64,000 bases of DNA, taken from assembly GCF_004379255.2 (NCBI RefSeq), contig NC_056032.1, forward strand, positions 28,679,322-28,743,321. The letters run 5' to 3'. Positions 14,188-27,681 of this stretch are shown piece by piece (the first letter of the stretch is position 1; each line of letters opens with the position of its first letter). A model generated the notes under the pieces. It saw only the letters and a program-made list of their open reading frames with translations, was not told where the DNA came from and did no database searches. This DNA is from Salvia splendens. Lineage: Eukaryota > Streptophyta > Magnoliopsida > Lamiales > Lamiaceae. The position numbers and the translations under genes are program-made.

Positions 14188-14906
14188 GGCTTAGATCTGT
14201 GAAATTCTGGGTATAATGTGGGGGTTGGTGTTTGTGGAGTAACGGTGGAAATTTTGCAGAGAGAAAAATTGCAGAGTGAAATTGTGAAGTGAAAAATGGG
14301 GGAGACGGCTGGTTATGGGTTGGAATAGGGCGGTTGTGGGTTTACGACCGGTTATAGGCGGTTCCAAATCGCGTCGTTTCGAGGGAGAAGCGGTTGAGAA
14401 TACTGACTCCTGATTGGTCGGCGTGTCCACTTTCTCTGCTCACGAGCCCCTTCCAGCCGCTGCCACCCTGCAAAAGCTGCAAAAAGTCCACAAATTCAAA
14501 TTCGTCCCTTAATGATTTCCCCCTATATTTCCTAGATTAGAAAAAAAGTAAAAAGGACACTTAAATAAAATAGGAGTTTCACCAAAATGGTATTCTGATG
14601 GTCAGTACGTACTCCCAATTAATATTTGAGGTCCGAAAAATATTTTTAGGGTTTCTTAAAATTAACTAACATGCAAAGGTTTAAATTAATTAACTACCAC
14701 ATATATATAATATTTACATCTTCCTTAGGAAAATTGGAATTCTACCTTGCCAGCATATGTACATTACGCTAAAAGGAGCTAGCTCAGTAGAATCCCAAAT
14801 TCCTACCCTACTGGTCATTATGAAACCTGAGTATGTGGTTGTAGTGGACTCTCATTCACCACAGCTATATCACTGTTGTCCCTAAATACTTTTAGCCTAT
14901 GCCCAT
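14188..14906 (-). other. Spacer between integrase and the extra ORF of element D
   Basis: No reading frame of note and no LTR end. The part next to the ATG at 14187 would be the leader of the extra ORF; it is GC-mixed, whereas 14520-14720 is strongly AT-rich. I see no recognisable splice acceptor or promoter that I can defend. Confidence 0.5.
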
Positions 14907-17900
14907 TCACAATAAAGGGTCAGAGTTAGGAAGACTCCCTGAAATTTCCACTGCTCCATTAGAACGGAGTGTGGTGATGACATAAGGCGCTGTCCATTTC
15001 GACTTGAGTTTCCCAGGCATGAGCTTCAGTCTCGACTGGAAGAGTAGTACTTTCTGCCCAACATGGAGATCCTTGGTCCTCAGATTCCTGTCGTGCCACA
15101 ATTTGGTTCGCTCCTTGTACCACATGGCTGAGTCGACCGATTCCAATCTGAGTTCCTCAAACTCCTGCAACTGCAGCTTCCTTTCCTTTTCACAGGCTGC
15201 AGCATCCACATTTACTTGCTGTACTGCCCAGTATGCTCGGTGCTCAATCCCAACGGGTAAGTGGCACATCTTTCCGAAAATAATCCGGTACAGGGACATT
15301 CTTATGAGGGTCTTGTAGGCTGTACGGTAGGCCCATAGAGCATCCTATAACCTTGCACTCCAGTCCTTTCTCGAAGGGTTGATAGTCTTCTCCAAAATCT
15401 TCTTTATCTCGCGGTTAGAAATCTCTGCTTGACCGTTTGCTTGTGGATGGTAGGGGCCTGATAGTCTGTGGTGCACACCATATTTATTCATTAAGGCTTT
15501 AATTGTGCGATTACAGAAGTGTGTACCTTGGTCCGATATGATCGCCCTTGGCACTCCGAACCGGCTGAAAATATGACTCTTCAGAAACTTGGCCACCTCC
15601 CTTGCTTCACACGTGCTTGTGGCCTTGGCTTCTACCCACTTGGAGACATAATCCACTGCAACTAGGATATACAAATTTCCATAGGACGAAGGAAACGGAC
15701 CCATGAAGTCCATTCCCCATATGTCGAATAACTCACAGACAATTTTCGGGACTTGCGGCATTTCATCTCGCGCTGATATTCCACCGGTCAGTTGACAACG
15801 CTCACAACTTCTACAAAACTCGTAGGCATCTTTGTTTAGGGTTGGCCAATAAAATCCGCTATCCAGAATCTTTCTCGCCATCTTCTTGGGACCGAAATGC
15901 CCTCCGCATGCCAAAGAGTGGCAATGCGTCAATACGTCCCTCTGCTCCCAGTCAGGAACGCATCTTCTTATCACTTGATCGGCTCCTACCGTCCAAAGAT
16001 ATGGGTCGTCCCAAAAGTAGTATTTCGACTCACTCTTGATCTTCATTCTTTGAGCTTTGGTGACGTTCAGCACTTCTGGAAGCTCTCCTGAAACTAAATA
16101 GTTGGCTAGGTCCGCATACCATGGCTCATGCCCTACTTTTTCCTTTCCTTTCTCTGTCACATCCTGGCCAGTAAGCTTCATCACTTCTTCCCAGTCAATT
16201 TTCCTGACCTCAAAAATTACCTCACATAAATGCTCATCTGGAAACTTGTCGTGCACCTCTTCGCTGTTTCCATCTTGCACTATTCTACTAAAATGGTCCG
16301 CCACCTTGTTCTCGACTCGTTTCTTATCTTCCACCTCCCAATCAAATTCTTGTAACAAGAGTACCCATCGGATCAAACGGGGTTTGGATTCTTTCTTGGC
16401 AATCAGATACTTAATCGCTGCATGGTCAGTATATACGATGACCTTGGATCCCAACAAGTATGGCCGAAACTTCTCGAAAGATTACACCACTGCCAGCATC
16501 TCATTTTCAGTGGTATCGTAATTCCACTGGGCTTGATTCAGAGTCTTAGATGCATAAAAAATTACGTACCTCTTCCCATCGATCTTCTGACCCAGTACGG
16601 TTCCCACTGCATAGTCGCTGGCGTCATACATTACTTCGAAAGGATAGTCCCAGTCAGGAGCCCGTATGATAGGTGTGGATATCAGCTTTTCCTTGAGAAG
16701 GTTGAAAGCAGCCTTGCATTGCTCATCAAAAACGAACTCCACTTCATTCTGAAGAAGTCGGGTAAGGGGTTGGGCGATCTTGGAGAAATCCTTGATAAAT
16801 CTTTGATAAAATCCGGCGTGCCCCAAAAACCCCTTATCCCTTTCTGATCAGTAGGGAACAGACCTTGGCTCGATCCACTTGAATTCCTCTCTCTGAGACC
16901 ACGTGTCCTAGAACAATCCCCTCGGTGACCATAAAATGACATTTCTCAAAATTCAAAACCAGACTTTTTGCTTGACACAGCTCTAGAACTATGTCCAAAT
17001 GATGAAGGCATGAGTCGAAAGAGTCTCCGTAGACCGTGAAGTCATCCGTGAATATCTCTATACAGTCCTCAATCAAATCGGAGAATATGCTCATCATACA
17101 TCGTTGAAACGTATCTGGAGCGTTGCATAGGCCGAAAGGCATGCGTCTGTATGCATAGGTTCCGAATGGGCAAGTGAAGGTGGTCTTGTCCTGGTCCTCA
17201 GGATCCACGTAAATTTGGAAATATCCACTGTACCCATCTAGAAAACAAAAGTACTTCTTTCCAGCTAGTCGCTCCAACATTTGGTCGATGAAAGGCAAAG
17301 GGAAATGGACCTTTCTGGTTGTGTTGTTTAACTTGCGGTAGTCTATGCACATTCGCTAACCCGTGACTAGCCTCGTTGGTATCAGCTCATTCCTCTCATT
17401 TTGAACGACTTGGATCCCCGACTTCTTTGGGACCAAGTGAATGTGGCTGACCCACTCGCTGTCCGGCACTGAATAGATAATCCCTAGCGACAACAACTTC
17501 AGGATTTCCTTCAATATTTCCTCCCGCATGTTACGGTTTACTTTCCTCTGCGCGTCTCGGTGTGCCTTTGCTCCTTCTTCCAGCCTAATGTGGTGCATGC
17601 AGACGTCGGAGCTTATTCCCACTAAATCTGTAAGACTCCATCCAATTGCTCTCTTGTTCTTGCTCAGCACAGTCAGTAGCCTAACCTCTTGTTCCTTTGT
17701 AAGGCTACTGCTGATGATCACTGGATATGAGTTCTCCTTTCCGAGGAAGGCATACTTCAGATTCGATGGCAGTTTCTTCAGCTCAACTTGGGGTGGAAGT
17801 GTGTCTTCGGGTAGAGGGTTTCTTTCAGTTTCACCTTCTTTTTCTAATTCTCCCCCTAAGGATTCCTCTATACTGGCCGGTAGCTGAGCCCCTCGGCTCC

Positions 17901-18500
17901 TATAAACTCCGATTTCTGGCAAAATTCCTTGATCGCTCCTTCTATTTCTTCACCAGTCAACCCTTGGCTACTGATCAGATCACACCATGCAGCAGCTTCT
18001 ACGTCAGCCTGCTCATACACATCTAAAGCTTGGAGTTTCTCCTGCAATAATTCGGTCTCAAGAAAATCTTGGACTAGGGGATCAATCACATCAACATAGC
18101 ATAAGTTTTCAGAGTCGATAGGCTTCTTCATGGCCTCATTGATATCAAAAGTAAATTTCTCCCCATGGAAATCAATGCAAATTGCCCCCTCAGCCATGTC
18201 TACTATTGTTTTGGTTGTTCTAAAAAATGGTCTCCCCAACAAGATACCACTAGATTCCCTAGCCTCAAACTCACTCATTTTGATCACATAAAAGTCAGCT
18301 GGATAGGTAAAATCATGCACTCTAACCAACACATTCTCTAAAACACCATCAGGACTTATGCATGACCTATCAGCCAGTTGGATCAACACCCTAGTACTTG
18401 TCAACTTCACTCCTTTCAACCGGTTATAGATTGACAATGGCATGACATTTATAGACGCTCCCAGATCACACATTGCATGCTCAACCCTTACATCTCCTAT
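14907..18500 (-). pseudogene. Decayed protease-RT-RNase H-integrase (pol) of element D
   Basis: The aspartic protease motif CDLGASINVMP is near 18470-18440. Reverse transcriptase follows (MCIDYRKLNN, FCFLDGYSGY, RMPFGLCNAP), with FTDDFTVYG where the catalytic Y/F-x-DD box belongs. RNase H ([19 protein letters not shown]) and integrase come next, with a zinc finger ([18 protein letters not shown]) and DDE residues in [15 protein letters not shown] and [12 protein letters not shown]. The C-terminus (RLKLMPGKLKSKW) ends at 14907. Damage: a frameshift near 17900, an in-frame TAG at 17356-17358 where Trp is expected, a frameshift near 16830, TAA at 16482-16484 and TAG at 15345-15347. It cannot make a full polyprotein. 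The left end of the gene is lost at the copia LTR junction. Confidence 0.88.
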
Positions 18501-18504
18501 AATT

Positions 18505-19624
18505 GAATGGATCTAACAGCAAGACGTGTCTTTATGCTATCTACTGAAAGACTAGGTCTTGATAAAATACTATTTCTTAATCTACATACATTAACATTGA
18601 GCATACGATATTGATTATGCACGACTTTGACTTATCAAAAGGTGCGGGTTTTCGTAACCCAATAATCCTGATATATTGGGTAGTGGTGATTAATATCTAA
18701 TGGTGCTAGGATTGCTATTATGTTGAATCGTGCGTGAGGTGAGTCTCGTTTGATAATGTCCTCAAGAGGAGCTTGAACAATGTTTTATTATTCGGAAACT
18801 GGCCAGTTGGAATTTAATTATTCCATGAATAATAAATAACTGTTTCTTGCTAAGTCCACTCTTGGAATTAATAAGATGTTAATTAATTAAGTCCATAACA
18901 GACTTTAATTAATTAATGGACATTTATATCTTAAGCGCGGGAAATAAATAATAAATAAAATAGAAACGCGAATTACTTGTAATTTCGGATTTGGATGGGG
19001 AGGTCAATATTACTTCTGTAGTTGCTGCTCGTAATATTTCAATATAAGCTTGTATTAAGTTGTGGGTTCAATTTAATTAGTAAAAAGCTAATTGGGGGAG
19101 CCAATATCCAAAACCTTCCATAGATCCCTGACTGGGCCGAATATGTAGCTATTATAAATAGGAGAATAAAGGAGACAGAAAAGAGAATTAATTGTGAGAG
19201 AGAAAATTTCATCCATCTCCTCTCTACAGTAGGGGACGAAAAATTCAGCTCTCCTCCGTGAGTTTTTCAGCTCTTCCTCCGTGAGAAAACTGTCTTCTTT
19301 ATTTGAGTCATAGTGTTTCGATAAGATCAGCCCACACTGATATCGGAATAGAGTTCGAGAACCAGTCAGAAGATCTGTGGTCTAGTATTGAAGATCATCG
19401 TGGAGAAGGCGCGAGCAATCGACGATTCTTTGGAGAATCAAATCGGTAACTCTAAACCTTAGAATTCATGTTTTAGGATTTATATTCTTTAAGCATGAAT
19501 TATTTAATGCAATTCTGTGTTACATGTGAATAGATTAATCCCATAATTTGTCAAATAGATCCTACGTCTGATTTATTTATTTTGTACAAGTCTTCCGCTG
19601 TGCAAGGGGCTCCAAACCCCAACA
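18505..19624 (+). mobile_element. Copia-type LTR, solo or truncated
   Basis: A promoter-like TATAAATA lies at 19153-19160 and the right end reads GGGGCTCCAAACCCCAACA, with the terminal CA expected of an LTR and a hairpin just before it. No primer-binding site follows (the next bases are ATTAGCCC), so this is not the 5' LTR of a full element. The left limit is set where the protease frame of element D breaks off and is approximate. I could not find a target duplication, and the flanks belong to two different elements in opposite orientation. Confidence 0.6.
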
Positions 19625-21131
19625 ATTAGCCCACTGCTAGGTCTAAGTGTGAGAAGTTTGTTTCTCTGTTTGACACTAACAACCTTGTTGTGCACTTCAT
19701 CAAGTCACTTGAGGACAAGCTGTAATGAAGTGGGAGGGGGAACAATTGGTGTAGTTAGTGTCCACTTTTGTAAGTTCGATTTAGTAGAATCTCCTGTTAG
19801 TTGTTTTGCTTTATGTGTTTTTAGATATGAACTGGTTTAAGAAAATAAAGGCAAGATTCCCTTAGTAAGAGTGATTGAAGAGAGAATACATGTTGAAATG
19901 TGAGATTCCCCTATTTTATAAACCAAAATCTGCTTGGAGGATGTAAGGAAGAAAGAAGTAGCTTTAATCTTATCTCTCTGTGCCCTCTAAATGTGAGTTA
20001 GAAGCCAGAGTAGAACACTTTCTACTGAAATAAAATAATATAGAGGCTGTCATTGATGCTTAGAGGGAAATGACATAGGCTAGCAAGGACTAAAGACAAT
20101 AGGAATAATCAGTTGAGCTTAATTCTTTCGAACCTCTTCAATCTGCCTCTTTGTAAGGGCACCCCCTATTTACACCCTTTAGGCGTGAAATATCATAATC
20201 CCTTCTTTGGAAACCCTAAGCTTTCATGTCATGTGAACAAGGGGATAGGCTGGGGCAACTCACCATTCGGGATAAGAGATAGATTGTGAAATAGGGGAGT
20301 ATAAAATGAAAAGATAGAAAGAAAACGGGCAGGAAACATTGTAACCTGACCCAAAAAAAAAGAAAAAGAAAAGAATTGAGAGAGAAAGGTAGAAAAAGAA
20401 AGTTAGAAAATGGGCAGGAAGAATGTATAACCTGACCCATAAAATTAAAAGAAAATAGAAAAAAAAGGGCAGGAAATTATGTAACCTGACCCTGAGAAAA
20501 AGAAAGATAAATAAGGCCAAAATGGCCAAGGGTATCTCCAAAGTTTCAGATTGTACATAGGGAGGTTGTTCTAGTTTTGTCCCTAAGTTCAGATGTCCTT
20601 CATACTTCTACATACACTATGAACATAGAACCCATAGGACCCTCACTTTTATACACTACAACCCTTGCCCCATTACAACCTAAATAAATACCTTAAGGAG
20701 TTAGCTTCTGTCAACCGAACTCGAGCATCAATGGTATGGCAAAATGAATGAGAGAATGGTCCTAACAATTCTGGTGAGGATTGAGTGACTGAGTGAATCC
20801 AACAGTTGGAAAGATAGAAGCTATCTTGACAAACGGACAAGCATGATTAGGTAGAAGAGGGGAGGGAAAGGAATCTGAGACTGCAGACGATTGAATTGAC
20901 CTTAAGCTTGTAGGGACGATTGTCAAACAACATAACCAGTTCTGTCCTTTCTGTCTTTTCTCTTTACTTGTCATGTGCTTAGTTTACTTAAATGTTTTCC
21001 TTTCTAGGTCTTTTACATTTTTGCGTTTGTTTTATTTTGTTTTAAATAAGAACCATGCTTTGAAACTTTCCTCTTTTATTTTTTCTTTTCTTTCATACTT
21101 GAGGACAAGTATGGGTTAAGTGTGAGCAGTT
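19625..21131 (+). mobile_element. Non-coding tail of element C (Athila-like, plus strand)
   Basis: Starts inside an ACTTAG stem-loop (19626-19655, its left arm lost at the junction), then CACTTGAGGACAAGC and the polypurine tract AAGTGGGAGGGGG (19728-19740). Three GGGCAGG stem-loops follow (20327-20492). A block near 20690-20810 resembles inverted blocks in the tails of D and A. The tail ends with ACTTGAGGACAAGTATGGG and TTAAGTGTGAGCAGTT, directly before the LTR. There is no ORF. The coding part of C has been lost to the left. Confidence 0.7.
20327..20492 (+). repeat. Three stem-loop repeats, element C tail
   Basis: Copies at 20327-20352, 20412-20438 and 20467-20492 each start GGGCAGGAA and end ACCTGACCC. 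GGG-CAGG pairs with CCTG-A-CCC, giving a seven-pair stem with a single bulged A; the 11-12 base loops differ between copies. The spacers are A/G-rich. Element A has one copy in the same sense (41166-41196 region, minus strand). Confidence 0.75.
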
Positions 21132-21158
21132 TGATGAGGCTCGTTTCACGCATGTTTT

Positions 21159-23832
21159 TGTAGCACCCCGAAAAATTTGCGACTTTTGTTTTTATTAATG
21201 TGGATGTTGAATGAGAATTTCTTTTATGGAAATTAATTTTCTATGTGATTGAGTTAATTATGTGGAATTAGTTGTTGTGAGTTATGTGGAATAATACGAA
21301 TTATGTTCCAATGTGTGAATTAAATTAAATGGGATCATGCATATTTTTCTAGCCATTTTATTTGATAGTTTTCAGCCCTCCTAATTATTTGAAATAGTAT
21401 TTTCTTTCTTGGATTTAATTAATTGTTTTGGGATAATTATCCAAATTAAATTCAAACCAAATTATCCCTATGTTATTCTACATAATTTCCGACCCCTTGC
21501 CCATTTCTTGGTTTTTTTGAAATCTCCTATTAATTAGGAGGATAAATTATTTTGTAGATTTAATTGGTACCTTACTTATTTCCTTCCTTGAATTAAAAAT
21601 CCAATTAAATCTCTCCATATCCTATTTTAATTAGGATTTGACTCTTTCCTTCTTTAAGACCTCATAAATTTTCGCCCCTTATGTCTTTCAATTACCTTGT
21701 GGGATTAATTTAATTGTTACCTATTTTATGGGAGCCTTTTCCACGAGAAATTACCAAATTTAAATCCTATTCCTATTTAATTTGGGGATTTAAATATTTC
21801 CTTTGACTACTACCTATTTTACACCCCCCCTTTTCCTACTTGGAGAATTCTTGAATTATTTTGTTACCTTATTTATGGGATGCTCAATATCTTTTTACCC
21901 ATTTTTTGTGAGTATATTTCTCTCCAAGTAAAACCATAATTTTCGGAAAATTCCCCCCCACACTACATGCCTATTTCTTTTAATTGTGGAGCTTATTCAT
22001 TGACCTCTATTTTATTCTTCCATAATTTTAATTATTTAATTAAGTGTGAGAATAATTATTGAATATAAATTAAGAAAACCCTAACCCTAATCTTCACTCC
22101 ACACGTCTCCCTCTCTTCCTCTCCTTTCCCACACGTTTTTCTCTTCCCCTCCTCTCTCTCTCTTAAGTGCTCCAAATCAATCCTTCATTGTTGCTTCGAT
22201 TTGGAGTTGGAAACTCAAGATCCGTTGAGGAATCGCACCAATTGTCTTTTCTACCGATTGTTTTCAAGAGAATGGTATAATTTTTTATCCACCTTTCCCC
22301 TTCTTATCATTGAATCCATGATTCTTGAACCCCTCATGCATATAGTGAGTGGAGAATCGTAAATCTAAGAATTTATTGGTTGGGAAGGATGGTTGCACGA
22401 GAATGGTTGTGTGTGTGCGCGTGTATGTACGTGTGTGTGAGTGTGTGGATGAATCGTTGTGAATGTTATGTGCAAATAGGAAAGCATGGTTGTAATCTTG
22501 TTTTTGAAGCATGACTATGTGTTGGAAGCATGAATATGTATGTGTGAATGTATGGTGAACAAATGTTAGCTTCATATGAGATCGGATGGAATTTTAATGA
22601 TTTTTACAAAAATACGGCGCTATTCTGCCAGATTCTGGTTTTGTTGAAATAAGCTTTGTTGACAAGCTTTGAATGCATTACATGATACATGTGTGAATAA
22701 AGAACGTATCCTATGATGTGGTTATGTGTTGCACGTTGATGTATGCGAGAGTGTTCGTTTCATTTATGTTGGTGAACGTTTGGGATGTGCAATATAAGAA
22801 AACGATGAAAGGAACGATAGGGCATGCATGATAAATGTGTTGATGGAAAAACTGATTGTGTTATGGTGTTGACAAGGGTTGTTGTACGTACGTGGGTACA
22901 AAGAGCAAGGGTTGCATTAAAGTTGTGAATTGTGTTGTATAAGCAAGCGAGGTGGGCTTTCTTTTACTAAACTCTTTTACGTTTTCAAAAGTATGATACG
23001 GTGTTAGAAGGGTGGTTTAAAGTGTTATGTCATGCCATGATTGTTTTGATGTTGAGATTGTTGCCTGATGCCTAATTCTTTTGAGCTTGCTCCGCTAGGC
23101 TATAGGGCTGCGTTAAACGAATTCGGGTCTGAGTAGGGCCGCAAACCCTATAAGGTTGTGTACACTGGTGGGATCGTGAGTCGTCCTTACTAGTCGGCCG
23201 GTCTCGTGGGTGAATAGTGTGGCCACACTTTCGTCGCACTATGGTATGAGGATGTGAATGATTGATTGTTGAGAAAGTGGGGAGATTGTTTTGTCTGGCC
23301 AGACTATGAAACTGTTTTTGTGATACTCGATGATATTTCTCTTCTAAATGTAAAACTCGAGTTCACTATGGTATGGATGACATAACTTTTATCAAATATT
23401 TTCGGCATGAACCCATTGAGTATATTAAGTACTCAGCCCTGCATATGTTTTCCCTATGTGCAGGTTGAGCGATGAAGTTGCGGCGGATGTTGAGTCGAGC
23501 CTTAAGATTTCCCGGATGCGTCGTGTCTTCATTCATGGGCGTCATCCTATAACTCTCTCTAGATACTTGATTTCCGCTGCCTTGTTTGAAATTGCTTTCT
23601 TTCTAAAAGTCTTCCGTTTTTTTTCCATACTATGTTATGACATTAATTACCTTAAGACATTAATCCGCTGCTTAACTATTCGATAGACTAAAATATTTCT
23701 TTTGGAAGTTAATTGAATTTTCATATTAAATGTTGTCCTTTATTGCTTCCCACATTTCTTCCCCACTTCTTAGTTCCTCCCCTAGTCGCGAGTTCCCCGT
23801 CTTTACTATCCTTAGTAAGGTCGGCTGTGACA
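21159..23832 (+). mobile_element. Solo LTR of a long-LTR retrotransposon (family L, copy 1), TSD GTTTT
   Basis: The 2674-bp insert starts TGTAGCACCCCGAAAAATTT and ends AAGGTCGGCTGTGACA. Perfect 5-bp duplications GTTTT flank it at 21154-21158 and 23833-23837, and removing the insert restores the C-family LTR. TGTAAC/TGTAGC...GTGACA ends and this length fit LTRs of large Ty3/gypsy elements, though the lineage is not proved. It carries the conserved block described for 23063-23239. A GT-rich simple repeat lies near 22409-22446. No internal region is present. Confidence 0.85.
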
Positions 23833-24119
23833 GTTTTCTACAATAAAACTACATCAAATTCTGTGAACTAACGTCTAATTTTGAGCCAAGAGTGTATGAA
23901 AGTCCGTCATTTTCAGAAAACGAGTTGATCAACTGGGCGGACGAATGGATCAGGAGAAGGAGTCAATTTGCTGCGCAAATGGATCAAGTTGGATCAAATG
24001 GCATGCAGTGGGTGCACTTAACTTGAAGACTGATGCATCACACTAGAAAGATCCCCAAGGGCAAAGGGTAAAGCAGACTTTTTAGAGAACAAATGCCCCT
24101 CAGGATCAAGGCCTCACTC

Positions 24120-25190
24120 TGATGCACTTTTTATTAGCACTAAAAATACCTGCAATTATACATGGTAGATCTAGTATAGCTAAAGGTCAGTACCAGATAT
24201 CGAACACAGTTGGGATTTGAATAAACTAAGAAAAACAGTAAATAAAAGCAAGTAAATAAAGCAATTAAATGAAAACAGTGAAACACTTTCACAGTTTGCA
24301 GTTAACTTGGTTTGAGAAAGCAGATGAGACAAGGGAATCCTAGGGTAGTGATTTCATTAACACATTAGTAATTCTAATTATTTAGTTCTATGTTCATCCG
24401 ACTCAAACTCTACTAGGATTTATTCCTATTGTGTATCAACACTCATGCCACAAATATTGCATTGACACATAAAATATAAACCACTCAAAGTCATCACCGA
24501 TAAGAGATTAACAAAAATCAAAGTAACAACCAAGCGGGTAAATATAAACCAAGGAATAATTAAAGTAAAGCGAGTTCGGAACATTAAACAAACAAAAAGA
24601 ATTACATAGAGTCAATTACTTTCATCTCTAGGATTCTATAAATTTAGCTATCCGTAGACAGATAATCTAAATAAATATAAGTAAAATAAGACATGTTCAA
24701 TCTAACAAAAACTAGATAAAACCCGGAAGAATTAATCTTGCTCTTGCTTGATCTCTCTTGAATTCTATGCTCCTTGTAGAAGATGGAGGAACTTACGTGT
24801 AAGGTAGGGGATGGAATTAAGGCTGTAAGATAGGTGAATAATATGAACTAGGTAATGGGGTATTTATAGGCTTGAAAAAGGTTTGGAAAAGGTAAATTTC
24901 GTGCCCCATAGGTGAAAATATTTGGCTTCACAAGGTACTATCTTCTTTCCTTGAATTTCCGCCTAAATTCCCGCCAGCATTTGACTGCAATGCGCAATAT
25001 TCGTACAATGATTATAACTTTCTCCACAAAACTCCGATTGAGATGTTCTAGGTACCAAAGCTAAGCACTTTAAAAAATGAAGAGAATGGTATGTAGCAAG
25101 CCCTGATCGGACTTCAGAATATCCAGAAAATTGAGTTTAAACAGAGGCTTTTGTGCTCGAACATGCCCAGCGGGAGTTGGCAAGGGTCTA
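24120..25190 (-). mobile_element. Truncated LTR of family R inside the C LTR
   Basis: Starts TGATGCACTTTTTATTAGC and follows the R-family LTR (AAATACCTGCAATTATACA, GGTAGATCTAGTATAGCTAAA) through GCCCTGATCGGACTTCAG. It stops near 25190 without the GCGTATCA end seen in complete copies, and C-family LTR sequence resumes with a TATA-like motif. Confidence 0.7.
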
Positions 25191-26164
25191 GCGAACATGC
25201 CCAACTCAACTAAAACTTCCTATAAATAGACATAGAGAATGAGGAAGGAGGCAGCTTCCAACCCTTGACGTTCACTGGTTTTCAGCTCTCTTCTAGAGCT
25301 GGAATTGGGAGCTCCCAACAGTCCACACTCCAGATTTTCGTAGATTACACACTTGGTTCTGTTTTAGTTTAGTTTAGTTGGTGTTTGGTGTTGGTTTTCT
25401 GCGTTTTTAGCTTTCTGTTCTGTTATTCCGCTTCGAGAAGGAGCGATGAAACAATGTCTTGTTTTCGTTGTGTGTTTTCAGTTTACTTTTGATGTTATCG
25501 ACTTTTGATGTTTTGATTTAGTAAATTTAGAGTTATGGTTTCGTTTTCAGTTGATATGTTATGTTTTCATGCATGATATTTCTGATTTCCTTTTGGTTTC
25601 CGTTTTATGTCGCATGACTTAGCTCAAAAATGTTTTGTTTCGCCTTGATTTGGTCAGATCTGAGCTTTTGAGTTATGTCTCTATCTAATTGCGAAGAAAT
25701 CATGGATAAGTTGTTTAGGATGTTTAGATCTAGTACCTAATGTTTTATTTCTGCATGATCATGGTTTAGTTTCTTGTTCACGTAGTCGTAGTTTACATTT
25801 TAGGAGTAGATTTAAGTTCACAAGTCGTTATGATGTTTCGTTTTTCATAATGTTTGAGATCTGCTTTTTGCTCTGCTTTTCATGTTGATGTTGTAAAGAA
25901 GATGAAGTTGTTAGAAAAGTTTAACTTTATCGTACATTGTGCAGGAGACTGATAATCCCCATTTTATGCTGTTTGTCCATTTATGGAAAGTTATAGTTGA
26001 GTTGATCAAGTAGATTTAGTTAAGCTATTGTGAGTTGATCACTTTAGTTTGATTAATTTCTCAAGTCAAGTAGTTAACTTAACCCACCCTTTGAAAGCAT
26101 GGCTGCAGCCATTCCCATTTCGTGTCCAACAACAAATGTCAAACTCATCATCTCTGTAGGATCG

Positions 26165-27670
26165 TGATGCGCTTTTATTAGCACTAAAAATACCTGCAAG
26201 TATACAGGGTAGATCTAGTATAGCTAAAGGTCAGTACCGGGATATCGAACACGGGGAATATAATTGCAACTGACTATCATCTACTAAGCGTCAAAAACTA
26301 TCTAGAGAAATAAGAGTTTTGGGTTTAAAATAAATAAAACAAATAGATAAAGCAAGTAAACAACTAATTGCAATTAAATCACAAAGATAAAATATGAGAG
26401 ATAAGGGAATTTCAGGGATGTGCGTTCACAGTTATAGTTATACAAATTCCTACTACAATACCCTAGCACAATTATTACTTCGATAGAACGAGTCACATAA
26501 AATTTGCCCATGCGGCTCAAGCGTAGATTACTAACACTAGGGTTGTCAATCCTAGATCTGTAACTCCAAAAGCTCCTAAGACCCTTGAAAAGTCCTCACT
26601 CTCAATTAACAATAAGGGAAGCTAATTGTAGTGTCTACTGAGTGGACCTAACTTGCCAACCTCCTCTCACTATTATGTAGCAAGTTATATTAAATCATCA
26701 CCGAATGTGTCACTCAAACGTGAAGTATTATAGAACAACTTAGGGAAGAAACAAGGTAAAAACAAAATGGATATTAAATAGAAAAATGAATTGTATAACC
26801 AAAGTTGTTACTAACATATCCATAGAAATCTTATAGTTTAGTTACTTATAGACAAATAGCAAAAACTACAAATTAAAGTACAAAACATAAAGGAAAAGCA
26901 AACAAAACCCAAGGATGAATTGTTGTACAATCTTTAGTCTTCTCTTGCCTTGCTGCAATCTCCAATAATGGTGATGGATTGATGGATAAAGTAATTAGGG
27001 TTGGAGAATGGAGGGGGGAGCCATGAAGGCTCCCCTTTTGGGGGCTATGAATTGGTGAATATTATGAATTAGGTTATGGGGTATATATAGGCTTGAAAAG
27101 GATTTAAATTTGGTAAAAAGTTTCCTCCAAGCAATAGTAAATATGGAATTTTCGTGCCCCATAGGTTAAGGAAAAGATTTGGCTTCACGAGCTAATGTCT
27201 TCTTTCCTTCTTTGAATTTCTGCCTAAAATTCTGCACTTGACAACTTTGTGCGACTTTGGTAGAATAGCCATAACATTCTCCACAAAACTCCGATTGAGA
27301 TGATCAGGTACCACCGCGAAGCTCTTTCGAAGACGAAGAGAATGAAATGTAGAACGCCGAAAAATTGAGTTTGAACACAGGCTGTCGTGCGTGACCGGGC
27401 CTAGCGGGCCGCTGGACAGCTCCAGAACTCTCTGGACTCGTTGCAGCGACCGCTGGCATGAGGCCAACGGGCAGATGGGTTGCGCTTCACTTCCAGCTTT
27501 CAGATTTGACGTTTTTATGCCATTTTCAGCTCTATTTTGCACATTTCTCACAAAACACGTCAAACTATCAAAATGGATAAAATATGCAAGTAATGGACAT
27601 GTAATGCAACTTTGACACTCAAAACGGACTAAAAAATGGCCTTAAAATAGTGCAAAATCCAAGCGTATCA
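26165..27670 (-). repeat. 3' LTR of element B (family R)
   Basis: On the minus strand it opens TGATACGCTTGGATTTTGCA and closes TGCTAATAAAAGCGCATCA. A TATATATA box is at about 27082-27090 on the minus strand. The pair copy is at 30462-31975. Confidence 0.85.
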
Positions 27671-27681
27671 TACCCCCAAAC
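27671..27681 (-). other. Polypurine tract of element B
   Basis: Minus strand GTTTGGGGGTA, directly against the 3' LTR, preceded by TTTGAGGACAAACACATATT. This is the expected plus-strand primer position. Confidence 0.8.

Larger units (their letters stand above)
7745..18500 (-). mobile_element. Element D: decayed Athila-like Ty3/gypsy retrotransposon, 5' part missing
   Basis: Read on the minus strand the order is protease, reverse transcriptase, RNase H, integrase (18500-14907), extra ORF of the ATHILA ORF-1 kind (14187-11566), a structured non-coding tail (11565-9345) and the 3' LTR (9344 to about 7745). That order is diagnostic of the Athila lineage. The gag region and 5' LTR are absent: the sequence is cut inside the protease by a copia-type LTR at about 18505. 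Multiple stops and frameshifts in pol show it is inactive. A SINE has inserted in its tail. Confidence 0.8.

Noticed and set aside
13070..14216. Plus-strand open frames opposite the D extra ORF
   Set aside because: They mirror the acidic low-complexity codons of the real minus-strand protein.
22409..22446. GT-rich alternating tract as a possible Z-DNA or regulatory signal
   Set aside because: A plain simple repeat within a solo LTR; nothing else supports a function.
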